Positions 42,934 to 51,876 of a DNA stretch of 64,000 nt are shown here, one piece after another; positions within the stretch are counted from its first letter, which is position 1, and each line of letters starts with the position of its first letter. The notes beneath the pieces were generated by a model. That model was not told the origin of the DNA. It saw only the letters and a program-made list of their open reading frames with translations, and did no database searches. This DNA is from Perlabentimonas sp041656735 (lineage in GTDB: Bacteria > Bacteroidota > Bacteroidia > Bacteroidales > Tenuifilaceae): assembly GCA_041656735.1 (NCBI GenBank), contig JBBACY010000008.1, positions 27,679 through 91,678 of the forward strand. Reading direction: 5' to 3'. Made by a program: the position numbers and the translations under genes.

Positions 42934-42963
42934 GGGAGTCGGTTAGCCCGACCCCCTTTTTTA
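42934..42963 (+). terminator. Intrinsic terminator in the left module
   Basis: Stem GGGAGTCGG / CCGACCCCC (one mismatch) followed by seven T. It would end the transcript of the two small genes before it. Confidence 0.75.
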
Positions 42964-43003
42964 ACCGATACAATTAAAATGTAACCTTCAAAAAATCAAT
43001 GTT

Positions 43004-43171
43004 ATGAGAACACAGAACCAAGGCAAAGCAAGGCAAAGGCAAGGCATTAAAACCAGCACAAGGGTAAGCGTTATAAACCCAGACGGAACAAAAGAAGAGC
43101 TGATCCCTGTATGGGAGGCTAGCAAAAAGCACAATAAAGTGGTTGACGCGCCAACCTCCGAGCTGGATTAG
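43004..43171 (+). CDS. Small basic peptide of the element
   Basis: A 55-residue ORF with a basic start (RTQNQGKARQRQGIKTSTR) and the end VVDAPTSELD. An AT-rich leader precedes the ATG and the next gene follows after 24 bp. Not recognised. It is plausible because the open frame fills an otherwise empty interval on the same strand as its neighbours. Confidence 0.45.
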   Translation: MRTQNQGKARQRQGIKTSTRVSVINPDGTKEELIPVWEASKKHNKVVDAPTSELD

Positions 43172-43195
43172 CGTATAAATCAAAAATTCAAACTG

Positions 43196-43492
43196 ATGGC
43201 CAAGGAAATTGACTATAAGGTACTAAAAGGTGATGACCTTTTCACCTACTTTACTCAGGATCACCCCGACAAGGAGTATGCAAGCGTTGTGGCATTGTTG
43301 CCTAATGCTGTTGGTGATTTTCAGTACGCTTTAAAGCTGCTTGAGATGGTGGTTATCTGTGGTGCGAAGCTAGTAGCCATTTACCCCGGGCAAGGTGATG
43401 AGCCAACGCCAACTATGAAGTACCTTGGCGAAATTATGGACGGGGGTTTATACGTTGATCACAGCCCCATGCTGGAAACCAAGCAAGGGTGA
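43196..43492 (+). CDS. Uncharacterised small protein of the element
   Basis: A 98-residue protein (MAKEIDYKVLKGDDLFTYFTQDHPDKEYASVVALLPNAV... with a hydrophobic middle LLEMVVICGAKLVAIYPGQG). No known motif was recognised. It is last of the plus-strand group and ends at hairpins at 43500, facing the pentapeptide-repeat gene. Confidence 0.6.
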   Translation: MAKEIDYKVLKGDDLFTYFTQDHPDKEYASVVALLPNAVGDFQYALKLLEMVVICGAKLVAIYPGQGDEPTPTMKYLGEIMDGGLYVDHSPMLETKQG

Positions 43493-43499
43493 TGGGCTA

Positions 43500-43668
43500 A
43501 GCCGAGTTTTCGGCTCAGTGGTAACGGGTCGAATACTCGGCTGGTTAGCCATACAGCAACGGACGGAAATTTCCGTTGGTTAAGGTTTAGATTATGGGTG
43601 GAGTGCTATTGCAGGGCCATAGCGTACAGCCCTCCTATGGTCTCAGATTCTTATCCTCAAATGTAAAT
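43500..43668. other. Non-coding stretch with several inverted repeats between convergent genes
   Basis: Contains AGCCGAG-TT-TTCGGCT type hairpin (43500-43515), a second CTCGGCT copy near 43546, the palindrome ACGGAAATTTCCGT (43563-43576) and a GCTAT / ATAGC stem (about 43606-43622). None has a long T-run. Probably a two-way termination region, or a structured RNA. Confidence 0.4.
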
Positions 43669-44532
43669 CTACGTATTATGCGGTTCACCCGTTTTGGTCA
43701 GAGCTTCACTGTACTTGTTTGCAGGGGCATATTCCTTGAGTAGTTCCTGTAATTTGGTTTCAATATCACTTTTATCGATTGTTAGCTCTAACCAGTTAAG
43801 TAAAAAGTTTGCCAGAATGATTCTTTGTGATTGTGATGTTTTTAAACGACTATTACCACAAACAACGGAAAAAGTGCTGTGACCAATGTAAGCATCACTT
43901 ATATCGCTATTAGACATTTCGACTTTCGCCAAATCAACTGCTTCAAAGTTTGCCCCGTGTAAATCTGTTTTATCGATGTGGGTATCGTACAATGCAGCTC
44001 CTTTAAAATTGGTTTTGCCCATATCACAACTAATAAACCAAATGTGTTTTAAGGTAGCAAATTTAAGGCTTGCATGGCTAAATGAGCATTCAGTAAATTC
44101 AATGCTATCAATTAAGTTATCTACCATTATGGCATTAGCAAATGATGCTCCTTTAACCTTTAGCAATGAATTATTTATTGATTTATGCCTAAAATAAGCG
44201 TTGCTAAGGTTTGAGTTTGAAAAATTTGATCCGTACAGATCAGCATCCCTAATGTAAGCCCCTTGTAGGTTTGCCCCGTTAAAGGTTGCCTTCCTTAAGT
44301 TAGCTTCGCTTAGATTGCACCCCACCAAATTTGAAAAAGCAAAGTTGGCACCCTCCAAGTTGGCACCCTGCAGGGATGCTCCTGCCATTTGAATGCCCTC
44401 TAGGTCTTGATTGCTCAAATCTATATTATCTAAGCTTTTACTTGCATTTACAGCTTGCTCTAAAGCTTCCTTTAGCGTACTTGCATCACTGCTAAAAATG
44501 ATGTTCTTTGTAACTGTTTTTAAGGTAATCAT
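43669..44532 (-). CDS. Pentapeptide-repeat protein
   Basis: A 287-residue protein. After a short N-terminal part, residues about 38-215 are made of A(N/D)LXX-type repeats: IDLSNQDLEGIQMAGASLQGANLEGANFAFSNL and further ANLQGAYIRDADLYGSNFSNSNL patterns. They fold as a right-handed quadrilateral beta-helix. A non-repeat helical C-terminus (RIILANFLLNWLELTIDKSDIETKLQELLKEY) may mediate dimers. Some family members mimic DNA and protect gyrase; others have unknown roles. It is last in the element's long minus-strand series and could be a cargo gene. Confidence 0.88.
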   Translation of the reverse strand: MITLKTVTKNIIFSSDASTLKEALEQAVNASKSLDNIDLSNQDLEGIQMAGASLQGANLEGANFAFSNLVGCNLSEANLRKATFNGANLQGAYIRDADLYGSNFSNSNLSNAYFRHKSINNSLLKVKGASFANAIMVDNLIDSIEFTECSFSHASLKFATLKHIWFISCDMGKTNFKGAALYDTHIDKTDLHGANFEAVDLAKVEMSNSDISDAYIGHSTFSVVCGNSRLKTSQSQRIILANFLLNWLELTIDKSDIETKLQELLKEYAPANKYSEALTKTGEPHNT

Positions 44533-44601
44533 TGTTCATTAGTTTAAATTAGTAGTATAATTATCTTAACACTTGGTGTTGATTTTAGATTATCGTTATA
44601 C

Positions 44602-44856
44602 CTACCCTCTTGGCTCACTTAGGTTTAGCATTCTATTGTCATCATCATCACCATAAAACAAGGGCTGATCGCTCGTTATCCATTCTGCTATTTGGTCAAT
44701 TTGATGGTATTCTACCCTTGTCTTTTCATTTATGAATTCAATTGGAAAATCGTAGAGTTTAGTAAGGTCAAAGTTTTCCAAGCACCAAACAATTTTCAAA
44801 CCTTTTGAAATATCCCTATGGGCTTTAGACTTCAAATAACTGATATTAGTTTCCAT
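44602..44856 (-). CDS. Uncharacterised small protein
   Basis: An 84-residue protein (METNISYLKSKAHRDISKGLKIVWCLENFDLTKLYDFPIEF...). Not recognised; no membrane segment or motif. It follows the MuF gene by 21 bp on the same strand and precedes the pentapeptide gene by 69 bp, so it probably shares their transcript. Confidence 0.55.
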   Translation of the reverse strand: METNISYLKSKAHRDISKGLKIVWCLENFDLTKLYDFPIEFINEKTRVEYHQIDQIAEWITSDQPLFYGDDDDNRMLNLSEPRG

Positions 44857-44877
44857 TGTATTTCTTTTGAATTTAGG

Positions 44878-46023
44878 TTAGTATTTAGCATTAAGCCCGC
44901 CGTCAATTGTACCGTTTTTAAAGTTGTCGCGAATGAAGTAGGGCTGGGATTTCCAACCCTTAGAGCGTTCAGCGTTGTTTGCTATCCACTTTTTGAAGGC
45001 TGGGGGCACGTCCCTAACGGTTCTGCTGGAGCTCATCTTGTTGTACTCCGAACCCCGCACGGCAGCCCTGAGCTCATTCCGCTCATCCGTTTTGAACTCC
45101 TCAGGGCTCATCAGCACGGGAACACGTCTACACCTACACTGGGGGTGCCACTTCGCGCTCCAGTCGAACCATTTGGGGTACAGCCCGACAAGCTCGTCGC
45201 AAATGTCGACGAAGGGTTCACCGTTCAGGGTGTGGTTGTTCGATAGCATAATCTCGTACCCCACCACAAAGTCGAGCTGGTCCCATCGTAGTTGGTCCGC
45301 CTTGCTGTAGGCCATGTTGATCTCGGAACGGGCTAACCGCATCGCATTCTTATAGCTGCTGCGGTACTTACCTTGCCCGGGCTTATATTCCTGAGCGGCC
45401 TTGGATAGCTTGAGGTTACCGTGTTTGTCTGCTACTCTACGGAAGAGCTTATCGGAATCAACAAGGTACTTTCTCAGCTCCCTCGATAACTCTTGCGCTG
45501 ATTGCCCCTTTTCGAGGGCTACGTCAATGGCCAGCTCCATTTGCACCTTCATTTGCCCGGTGTAGTTCCATATACGACGCGATAGGTCAAGCCCGTTAAC
45601 GCTGCGTAGCTGGAATGATTTTAAAGCCTGTAGGTTTCGATCCTGGTACTTCACCAGCGTTTGCTTTGGTAGCTGAGAGGTTTTTAGCACCCGATCCACA
45701 AACGCATCATTCTTATCACAGGCGAAAAGCCACTGGTTTTGGCTGCCTTGCAGTAGGGTTGCCTGCATTTTGCTGGCTAGCTCCGTGAGCATACGCTGTA
45801 CCTGTGCCTTGGTTTGTGGGTAATCATCGAATGAGAATATCTTATCCGGGTTGAGGGTGGGGTTTACCCTTGTGGTGAGCTTGGCTAGCTCCTGCACGGC
45901 CTGAAAGTAAAGCCACTCTATTTGCTGCACGTATAGCTCAGTCATCTTGTAGGACTTCATATCGAAGCCCTCAAGGGAAAAGCCCTGCTTTGGCTGCTTT
46001 TCCTTGTCCTGCTCGGTTGCCAT
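44878..46023 (-). CDS. Phage minor head protein, MuF / SPP1 gp7 family
   Basis: A 381-residue head-morphogenesis protein. The diagnostic C-terminal part is visible: RLARSEINMAYSKADQLRWDQLDFVVGYEIMLSNNHT, then KWFDWSAKWHPQCRCRRVPVLMSPEEF, whose HP-CRC-R motif is typical of MuF proteins, and a final PAFKKWIANNAERSKGW. MuF proteins sit at the portal-capsid vertex and are normally coded beside portal and capsid genes, absent here. No toxin domain is fused to its C-terminus. It overlaps the previous gene by one base. Confidence 0.88.
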   Translation of the reverse strand: MATEQDKEKQPKQGFSLEGFDMKSYKMTELYVQQIEWLYFQAVQELAKLTTRVNPTLNPDKIFSFDDYPQTKAQVQRMLTELASKMQATLLQGSQNQWLFACDKNDAFVDRVLKTSQLPKQTLVKYQDRNLQALKSFQLRSVNGLDLSRRIWNYTGQMKVQMELAIDVALEKGQSAQELSRELRKYLVDSDKLFRRVADKHGNLKLSKAAQEYKPGQGKYRSSYKNAMRLARSEINMAYSKADQLRWDQLDFVVGYEIMLSNNHTLNGEPFVDICDELVGLYPKWFDWSAKWHPQCRCRRVPVLMSPEEFKTDERNELRAAVRGSEYNKMSSSRTVRDVPPAFKKWIANNAERSKGWKSQPYFIRDNFKNGTIDGGLNAKY

Positions 46024-46475
46024 TAGTTAAATATTTGGTTGATATTTTCGGTTAAATCGGATAGCATCCGGGGTAGCTCCTGCTGCGCCAGCTGCTCGGC
46101 CGAGGTTAGCACGTCGAGCCCTTTGGCCTCCACGTAAACGGCGTAGTTCATGCCCGCCACCACCACCAGCAGAATGCCATTGGGGTATTGTTTGGCGACG
46201 TTTTCGGCCAGCTGCCGGGCTTTAGTTGCTGCGTTGGGCTCTCCTGTCTCTTGGTACTGGCTCAGCACGGCTTGCCCATCCTTGAAGACGGAATAGCCTA
46301 TCGAGGCGCGTAGGTTGCCCGTCCTGTCTACATAGGTACCAGCAAGAACAGCCTTCAATACGCACCTTTCGCCCATGTGGGCAAATGCTTTTACCTGCCT
46401 ATTCTCAACCGACTCAAGGAAACGGTCGCAATGCCTGTTGATGTCATCCCGGTTAAAGTTTGGTTTTAGTGCCAT
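46023..46475 (-). CDS. HK97 gp10 / Mu gpG-like tail completion protein
   Basis: A 150-residue protein with the pattern of head-tail joining proteins: AGTYVDRTGNLRASIGYSVFKDGQAVL (strand with the T-G-x-L-R-x-S motif) and VVVAGMNYAVYVEAKGLDVLTSAEQLAQQELP. Such proteins close the tail or join head and tail. The family call is by motif pattern. It is translationally linked to the MuF gene, as in phages with Mu-like head genes. Confidence 0.78.
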   Translation of the reverse strand: MALKPNFNRDDINRHCDRFLESVENRQVKAFAHMGERCVLKAVLAGTYVDRTGNLRASIGYSVFKDGQAVLSQYQETGEPNAATKARQLAENVAKQYPNGILLVVVAGMNYAVYVEAKGLDVLTSAEQLAQQELPRMLSDLTENINQIFN

Positions 46476-46565
46476 TGCTATAATCTTTGAATGTTTAACA
46501 ATGGGAACCGATCCAAAACTTGATCGGTTCCCTTACCTGCTAAAGGATGCCCTCGGGGTTTTCCC

Positions 46566-47294
46566 TTATGATCCACTCACGGCTTTCCTCAGACTGTTCC
46601 GGGGTAAAGTAGCGACGGAAAAAAAGGCTGGTACATCCAACGGGATAGAGAGGTTTGCATCCTGTAGGGCTTTGGCAAATGCCGTAAGGGCGTTTGCAGC
46701 CTTTTTTTGAGCCTCCAGCAGTTTCTCGGCTTTGGGGTTGGCGTAATCCCTGAAAGCGTCCAGAACGGCCTCGATTGCGCTCTCAGGCATATAAGGCGCG
46801 CCCTCATCCGATACGTCAAAGAACTGAGCCAGGCTGATCGAGTCTAATGGCACATTTCCATCCTTATCGCGGGTATAAGTCAATTCCTCAAACGTGCCGT
46901 AAGTATTACCACCAGCCCAATTGTTGCCCACAATCCCAGTGAATAGCTGCTCGAACTGGGATTTGATGCGGTGGATATTCTCCTTGAATATGTCTTCCAT
47001 GGCAGCGCGCCCGGCAGGGCTTTTGAAAAGCAACATATCAGCCTCCATTACTTCACTATAAGCTTCCTTTAGGGGTTCGAAGTCGCCCGTTATCGCCTGT
47101 ACTACTATGGCCTTGGTCGGTGTAACTCCAATCTCTTTGATGCTTCGGCACGCCTTTTCAAGGGCTGGGATATACTTATTCTGATAATCGGTAAGGAACT
47201 GCTCAGCTTGATCCCTATTCTGACGGATTACCGTTCTTATTTTGGCTGTCTCCTCTGCTTGAGGGGCTTTAGCCTTGGTTGCTGTTGTCGTCAT
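46566..47294 (-). CDS. Uncharacterised structural-module protein
   Basis: A 242-residue, largely helical protein (IRTVIRQNRDQAEQFLTDYQNKYIPALEKACRSI and later LLEAQKKAANALTAFAKALQDANLSIP). Not recognised as capsid, scaffold or tail protein. A role as scaffold is conceivable from its helical make-up, but unsupported. It follows the 65-residue gene by 13 bp. Confidence 0.6.
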   Translation of the reverse strand: MTTTATKAKAPQAEETAKIRTVIRQNRDQAEQFLTDYQNKYIPALEKACRSIKEIGVTPTKAIVVQAITGDFEPLKEAYSEVMEADMLLFKSPAGRAAMEDIFKENIHRIKSQFEQLFTGIVGNNWAGGNTYGTFEELTYTRDKDGNVPLDSISLAQFFDVSDEGAPYMPESAIEAVLDAFRDYANPKAEKLLEAQKKAANALTAFAKALQDANLSIPLDVPAFFSVATLPRNSLRKAVSGS

Positions 47295-47307
47295 CGGTCA
47301 AATGTTG

Positions 47308-47505
47308 TTAAATGGTTTTACCTGCCAGTGGATTTTCGGTCTTATCCTTTACCCACGCGTCCACGGCGGGTGAAAGTTCTCCCTCCTGTTGCTGGATGCT
47401 TTCGGGCTTTTTCTCTGTTTTCAGGGTTTGCAACTCTTCTCTAAGCGGTTGAATGGCTGCTGCCACGCTGTCGCTTACCAGTTTTTGAATTTCTTCTGTG
47501 TTCAT
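47308..47505 (-). CDS. Small protein of the structural module
   Basis: A 65-residue acidic, helical protein (IQKLVSDSVAAAIQPLREELQTLKTEKKPES). Not recognised. An upstream TTGCACCAC motif lies at 47539-47547, 34-42 bp before the start. Confidence 0.5.
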   Translation of the reverse strand: MNTEEIQKLVSDSVAAAIQPLREELQTLKTEKKPESIQQQEGELSPAVDAWVKDKTENPLAGKTI

Positions 47506-47559
47506 CGTTTTTGTTTGTTAAGGGTTAAAAAATTGGTTGTGGTGCAATTATGGTACATT

Positions 47560-48126
47560 TTACTGCTGTTTTGCTGTTAATTCATTGGTATTCAGTGTTT
47601 GGTTTGAGTCACGTACAGACTCAATCTTTTGCTCACTCAAGACTTTTACCGATCCGTCTCCTGAGGTTGAGTAGGTCACACTACCCCCATGCTTTCGAAT
47701 GCGAACCCGTGCATGATCTGAGGCGGTAACGGTCAGGGATGTTTTTTCAAAGAGGCTAACCATTACGAATGAGTTTCCTGAGGCCTTTAGCTCTAGGGTT
47801 GAGTCGTGCTTTAGGAACACCTCGGCCACAGTGAAGTCGTCCAGCTCAATTATGCCCTCACTTTTACCCAACAATACCGTTTTTCTAGGGTTGGTTAGCC
47901 TAACGGATTCGTCGAGGTGTATTCCGTACTCCTCAACCTTGCCCTTGAAATTCGCCCTTATAAAGTCAATGGAGGGGTAATCGTTTTCTGTGCAGAAGTC
48001 AATACCTCGAAGGTACATACTCGCAAGCTCTTTGATGCTTCGGGTTTTCCTTAGGGTTTCATACCATTCCGGGCATATCCCTTTAGCTTTGGCTTGTTTG
48101 GCAAGCTCTATTCTGAGTCTTTTCAT
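47560..48126 (-). CDS. Phage protein of Bacteroidota prophages with beta-helix-like C-terminus
   Basis: A 188-residue protein starting MKRLRIELAKQAKAKGICPEWYETLRKTRSIKELASMYLRGIDFC. I recognise this opening from many Bacteroidota prophage genomes. The second half repeats short strands (FLKHDSTLELKASGNSFVMVSLFEKTSLTVTASDHARVRIRKHGGSV), which suggests a parallel beta-helix like that of receptor-binding or packaging proteins. The function is unknown. It lies 20 bp after the tape-measure gene. Confidence 0.72.
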   Translation of the reverse strand: MKRLRIELAKQAKAKGICPEWYETLRKTRSIKELASMYLRGIDFCTENDYPSIDFIRANFKGKVEEYGIHLDESVRLTNPRKTVLLGKSEGIIELDDFTVAEVFLKHDSTLELKASGNSFVMVSLFEKTSLTVTASDHARVRIRKHGGSVTYSTSGDGSVKVLSEQKIESVRDSNQTLNTNELTAKQQ

Positions 48127-48146
48127 AGCTAGATTATTAGTGTAGT

Positions 48147-51100
48147 TTACAATCCCGACGACCTCTGGGTCGACAGTCCTGTCGACCTAAGCGAGTCCGA
48201 GTTAGCCATAGTCTTTAGCACACTAAGCATTTCGGGAATTTTGGTTAAGTTGACGTTGTGTGAGGTGTTACTCGAAATCTGCTGTAGGGCCAACAGCTGG
48301 CTACGCATCATGCTGATGCCCTCGATCTGGTTAATTCGAATCGCATTGATGTAGCCGCTCATCAGGCTGGCCGTGTCCTCGCTCATACCCTTAAGCGCGC
48401 CCGTGAGGGGAGAGGCAGGGTCGTCGCCCCCCGTGAAGTACTTCTTAATCTCATCCGGCAGCATATTCAGTGCCTCCGATAGCCCGGCGCCTAGCCCCGA
48501 TAGCTCGTTACCCATAGCGGCGGCTGAGTTCATAATCCCATCGAAGCCCAGGAAGTTCCCATCCTTGTCCACCCACTTGGCCATATACTTGTTGATGATG
48601 TTGCCCACGGGCTCCTCAACCAGCTTCTGGATCAGCATTTTTCGAATCACATTACCCACAATGTCGTCCACCTTCTTGCCCCACGCCTCGGCGGCATTCT
48701 CGCCCGCGGCGAAGGCGTCAATCAGGGCGTTGCCCAGCTCGTTGGCGGCCGATTCGGTGCTCATCCCCAGTATCTCCTCCCTGATCCCCTTCACAATGTC
48801 CTCAATCTCCCGCTGGTTGTCCTTCATCGCGTCCCGGTACTCGTCCAACTTGCCCTCGTCAGCCTTCTTCTTACTATTCTCAGCTTGGTACATATTCGCA
48901 TACTCCTCGCGCTGCTTCTTGAGGTTGTCAATGAGCTGCTTCTGCGAGTCGTACCGGGCGTTGCCCAGCGCCTTATCCACGGCGCGCTCCAAGTCCTGAT
49001 AGGCCTTTTCGAGCCTGCGCACGTTGGCCTCGTGCTCCTTAATGGTTCTATCCAGCTGCCTACCCTTCGCCCCGCCAATGAGGTTTATGCCGTTGATGAT
49101 TAGATCGATTGACCCCTGAATGATCTGCAAGGGGTTGCCCGAGGCTATGCCCATGGCGAGGTTGGAAGCCCCGCCCAGCATCCCGGACACGCTGGCCAAC
49201 ACCTCCTGGGTCTGCTCATCGCCCTTGATGCCCAGCTTGTCCAACGATCCCACCACCTGATCAAACGTGCCCTTAATCATATCGATGGAGGCCGATAGGC
49301 TCTTGGCCAAGTCCTTAAGGTTGGCGCTCGACTCCTCCTGCTTGTACTTCCTTAAAGCGTCAATCAGGGCTAGGAACGGGTTGCGCCGCTGTATCTGGTC
49401 GGTCACCTCGTTGATCTTCTTGCGCAGCACGTCCATATCCTCAGGGGCGAGGTCGAGGGTGGCGAACTGCTCCTCAATCTTATCCCTGAGCTTGATCAGC
49501 TCGGCGGTGGTCACCTTGTCGAGGTCGCTGAATAGCGCCGTCCAGTCAGCCGACTGCATCAGGTTCTCGGTGGCCAGCGACGACAGGGCGCGCGCCTGCG
49601 CCTCGTTGAGCCGTTGAACCAGCTCCTCGTTATTGTTCTCGGTGGCCTTGAGCCGCTTCTGGTCAAACTCGGCTATTATGGCATCCTTCTTCTGCTCGTA
49701 GCTGCGGTACTGAGCCAGCAGCTGCTCGTACTCCGTATCACCAGCCGCGGACACGTCCTGATTGAACTTCGTGGTGCGGTTGGTCATAGCCCCCTGTATG
49801 GCGGCCTGCTCCTCGGGGTCGGTGGCCTGCTCCAGCTTCTGCCTCAGCAGGGTCATATCGTTGGTGTACTCCTCCTGTAGCCTCAGTTTGCGCGATAGGT
49901 AGGTGGCGTAGGTGGCGAGCAGCTGCCGGGTTTGCTTCTCGGCCTCGTCGGCGGTATTCTGGTTCAGCTCATCGAGTAGCCCCATTTTGGCCGTGCCCAG
50001 CTCGCTTTTATCACCCTCCAGCTTCTTCTTCTCCTCCTCAATCAGGGCGAACTTATCCAGCACCCCCTCAGCAAGGTCTAATTGTCTTTTGATCGATTTC
50101 TCGTACTCCTGCATCGCCTTCTTGGTGGGGTCGTCGCCGCTGGTCTTCTTGGCGCGAGTGGGGTCTAACTTGTCGAGTAGCTTCTCCTGCTCCTCAATCT
50201 GCTTGAGCAGGTTCGCGCGGTCCTGATCAGTGGTGGCCTTCTTGTACTGATCCTTTAGCTGGTTCACCAGCTCCTCCACGGCGCGAATGCTGTCTTCGAT
50301 TGTCTCCTCTGTTTTTAGCCCCAGCTCCTTGAGTATTTCAGTTTCCTTCGATTTGAAGTCCTGTTCAAACTTGCTTAGTTGCTTGGTGCTATCTCTCAGT
50401 TTCGAAATTTCTGAGGACATATTCATCGCCTGCCTGCTGGGGATATCAACACCGCCTAACAGCTTAACCATAGCTCTAGTTGGGCTGGTGTAGGTTTCCC
50501 AGGCACTCGCCTTAATACCTCGATCCTTTAGGTTAGCTTCTTTTTCAAGCATCTGCTTGTACTTATCCTTTGCCAACTCGGCTGCTGCTGCTGCCTTAGC
50601 CCGGTACATCATGGCCTCAAGGAATTTCTCCTTATTCTTTACGAGAAGGTTTTCAGCGTCATTTACTCCAGTTATGGAAACCCCCAGCTCCTCAAAGGCT
50701 TTCTGGTTGTTCCTGACAAACTTTTCCTTGGCCTCCATGTTATCACCCAACGCCTGCCACTCGCTCGATAGCTTGTTTATAGCCATTACTGGCTTGTAAG
50801 CCGCCTCAGCTACCGCCTTGTTGAACTCTTCCTGCTTCTTGCGCGCCTCGGCCTGTCGGCTCACCAGCTTGTTAATAAGGATTATTGCCCCCGTTATGGC
50901 TACCGATAGCCCCAGCGTAAGGGTGGCCATTAAAGCCCTCGCGGCTACCGTTGAAACGCCCATCGCGGTGGCTACCTTCATTTCGGCTAAAGCCAGAAGC
51001 TCCTTGCCCTTTTTTAGTATTTTTAAGTTGAAGTAGCTATCCTTGTTGAGGGTTTCCGATACCTGCTGTAGCCCTATGGTAATGGCCATTAACGATTGAA

Positions 51101-51749
51101 CCTTCACCATAATTTTTTGCAGGTTTTCGTTTTCCCCAGCAAAAAGCCCTATAGCCCCCTGAGCAGCAGAGAATGCCCCTGCAACCCCTGAAACAGCAGA
51201 TATGATTCCCCTGAAAACGCCTTGATCGTCTCCCATTACCCTCGCCTGCTGGGTGGCATCGTCGTAGGCATCTTGTAACCGCCCTACCTCCTGCTGTAAT
51301 GATCTGTAGGCTTCTGAGCCGCGAAGCCCCGCCTGCTCCATCGCTATGAGCTCCTCACGGGCGTTGCGTAGCTGGGTGCGGAACGAAATTTGAGCCTTCT
51401 CGTTTTTTTTCACCTCAGCTTCCAGCATAGTGAGCGCTTTGCGTTCGGCGTCCAGCTCAGCGGCTACCTCAGCGGCTTGGCTCTTCAGCTCAGCTTGCGC
51501 CTTACCGGGGGCCATCTTATCAATCTGGGCGTTCAGATTCTTGAGCTCACCCTCCAGCTGAGCAATAACATTCTTTTGTATTTTGACATTCTCAGCAGTT
51601 ATCCTAAATGCATTATCTACTTTCTCACTACCCCTTACCGTAGCATCAGAAAAACCTTGTATTCGTCGCTTGGTCTCCTCAACGGCCTTGTTTAGACCGT
51701 CATTATTCAAGCTCGATTCAAAGTGTAGCGCTCCATCGTCAGTTTTCAT
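48147..51749 (-). CDS. Phage tape-measure protein
   Basis: A 1200-residue protein typical of tail tape-measure proteins of Siphoviridae-like phages. A long coiled coil (LEGELKNLNAQIDKMAPGKAQAELKSQAAEVAAEL...) is followed by hydrophobic helices (VSGVAGAFSAAQGAIGLFAG and LMATLTLGLSVAITGAIILINKLV) and further coiled coils rich in Glu and Lys; the C-terminus has LDIVGNVIRKMLIQKLVEEPV-like helices. It should set tail length and pass through the membrane during DNA injection. It is the longest element gene and has visibly higher GC content than the integrase side. Confidence 0.88.
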   Translation of the reverse strand: MKTDDGALHFESSLNNDGLNKAVEETKRRIQGFSDATVRGSEKVDNAFRITAENVKIQKNVIAQLEGELKNLNAQIDKMAPGKAQAELKSQAAEVAAELDAERKALTMLEAEVKKNEKAQISFRTQLRNAREELIAMEQAGLRGSEAYRSLQQEVGRLQDAYDDATQQARVMGDDQGVFRGIISAVSGVAGAFSAAQGAIGLFAGENENLQKIMVKVQSLMAITIGLQQVSETLNKDSYFNLKILKKGKELLALAEMKVATAMGVSTVAARALMATLTLGLSVAITGAIILINKLVSRQAEARKKQEEFNKAVAEAAYKPVMAINKLSSEWQALGDNMEAKEKFVRNNQKAFEELGVSITGVNDAENLLVKNKEKFLEAMMYRAKAAAAAELAKDKYKQMLEKEANLKDRGIKASAWETYTSPTRAMVKLLGGVDIPSRQAMNMSSEISKLRDSTKQLSKFEQDFKSKETEILKELGLKTEETIEDSIRAVEELVNQLKDQYKKATTDQDRANLLKQIEEQEKLLDKLDPTRAKKTSGDDPTKKAMQEYEKSIKRQLDLAEGVLDKFALIEEEKKKLEGDKSELGTAKMGLLDELNQNTADEAEKQTRQLLATYATYLSRKLRLQEEYTNDMTLLRQKLEQATDPEEQAAIQGAMTNRTTKFNQDVSAAGDTEYEQLLAQYRSYEQKKDAIIAEFDQKRLKATENNNEELVQRLNEAQARALSSLATENLMQSADWTALFSDLDKVTTAELIKLRDKIEEQFATLDLAPEDMDVLRKKINEVTDQIQRRNPFLALIDALRKYKQEESSANLKDLAKSLSASIDMIKGTFDQVVGSLDKLGIKGDEQTQEVLASVSGMLGGASNLAMGIASGNPLQIIQGSIDLIINGINLIGGAKGRQLDRTIKEHEANVRRLEKAYQDLERAVDKALGNARYDSQKQLIDNLKKQREEYANMYQAENSKKKADEGKLDEYRDAMKDNQREIEDIVKGIREEILGMSTESAANELGNALIDAFAAGENAAEAWGKKVDDIVGNVIRKMLIQKLVEEPVGNIINKYMAKWVDKDGNFLGFDGIMNSAAAMGNELSGLGAGLSEALNMLPDEIKKYFTGGDDPASPLTGALKGMSEDTASLMSGYINAIRINQIEGISMMRSQLLALQQISSNTSHNVNLTKIPEMLSVLKTMANSDSLRSTGLSTQRSSGL

Positions 51750-51796
51750 GTCTCCTTCGTTGTTTTAGGTTGTCCTTTTTATCGTTTTAATTCAAG

Positions 51797-51839
51797 TTGG
51801 TGCAATGTTATTCAGATCATTGGTGCATCGGTGGTGCAA
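51797..51839 (-). repeat. Three TTGCACCA motifs upstream of the tape-measure gene
   Basis: On the minus strand, TTGCACCA sites lie at 51831-51839, 51820-51828 (first base A) and 51797-51805, spaced 11 and 23 bp. They lie 48-90 bp before the start at 51749, an operator-like position. Confidence 0.6.
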
Positions 51840-51876
51840 GGCTGTTTCTAATCCCTCTGTAATGCCCGTAAATACG

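Noticed and set aside
46566..47294. Major capsid protein
   Set aside because: Considered because of its place in the module, but no HK97-type pattern is visible; left as unknown.
48824..49078. Arg/Trp/Ser-rich ORFs antisense or out of frame in the tape-measure gene
   Set aside because: They arise from the GC-rich codon pattern of the tape-measure gene and have no coding signals.
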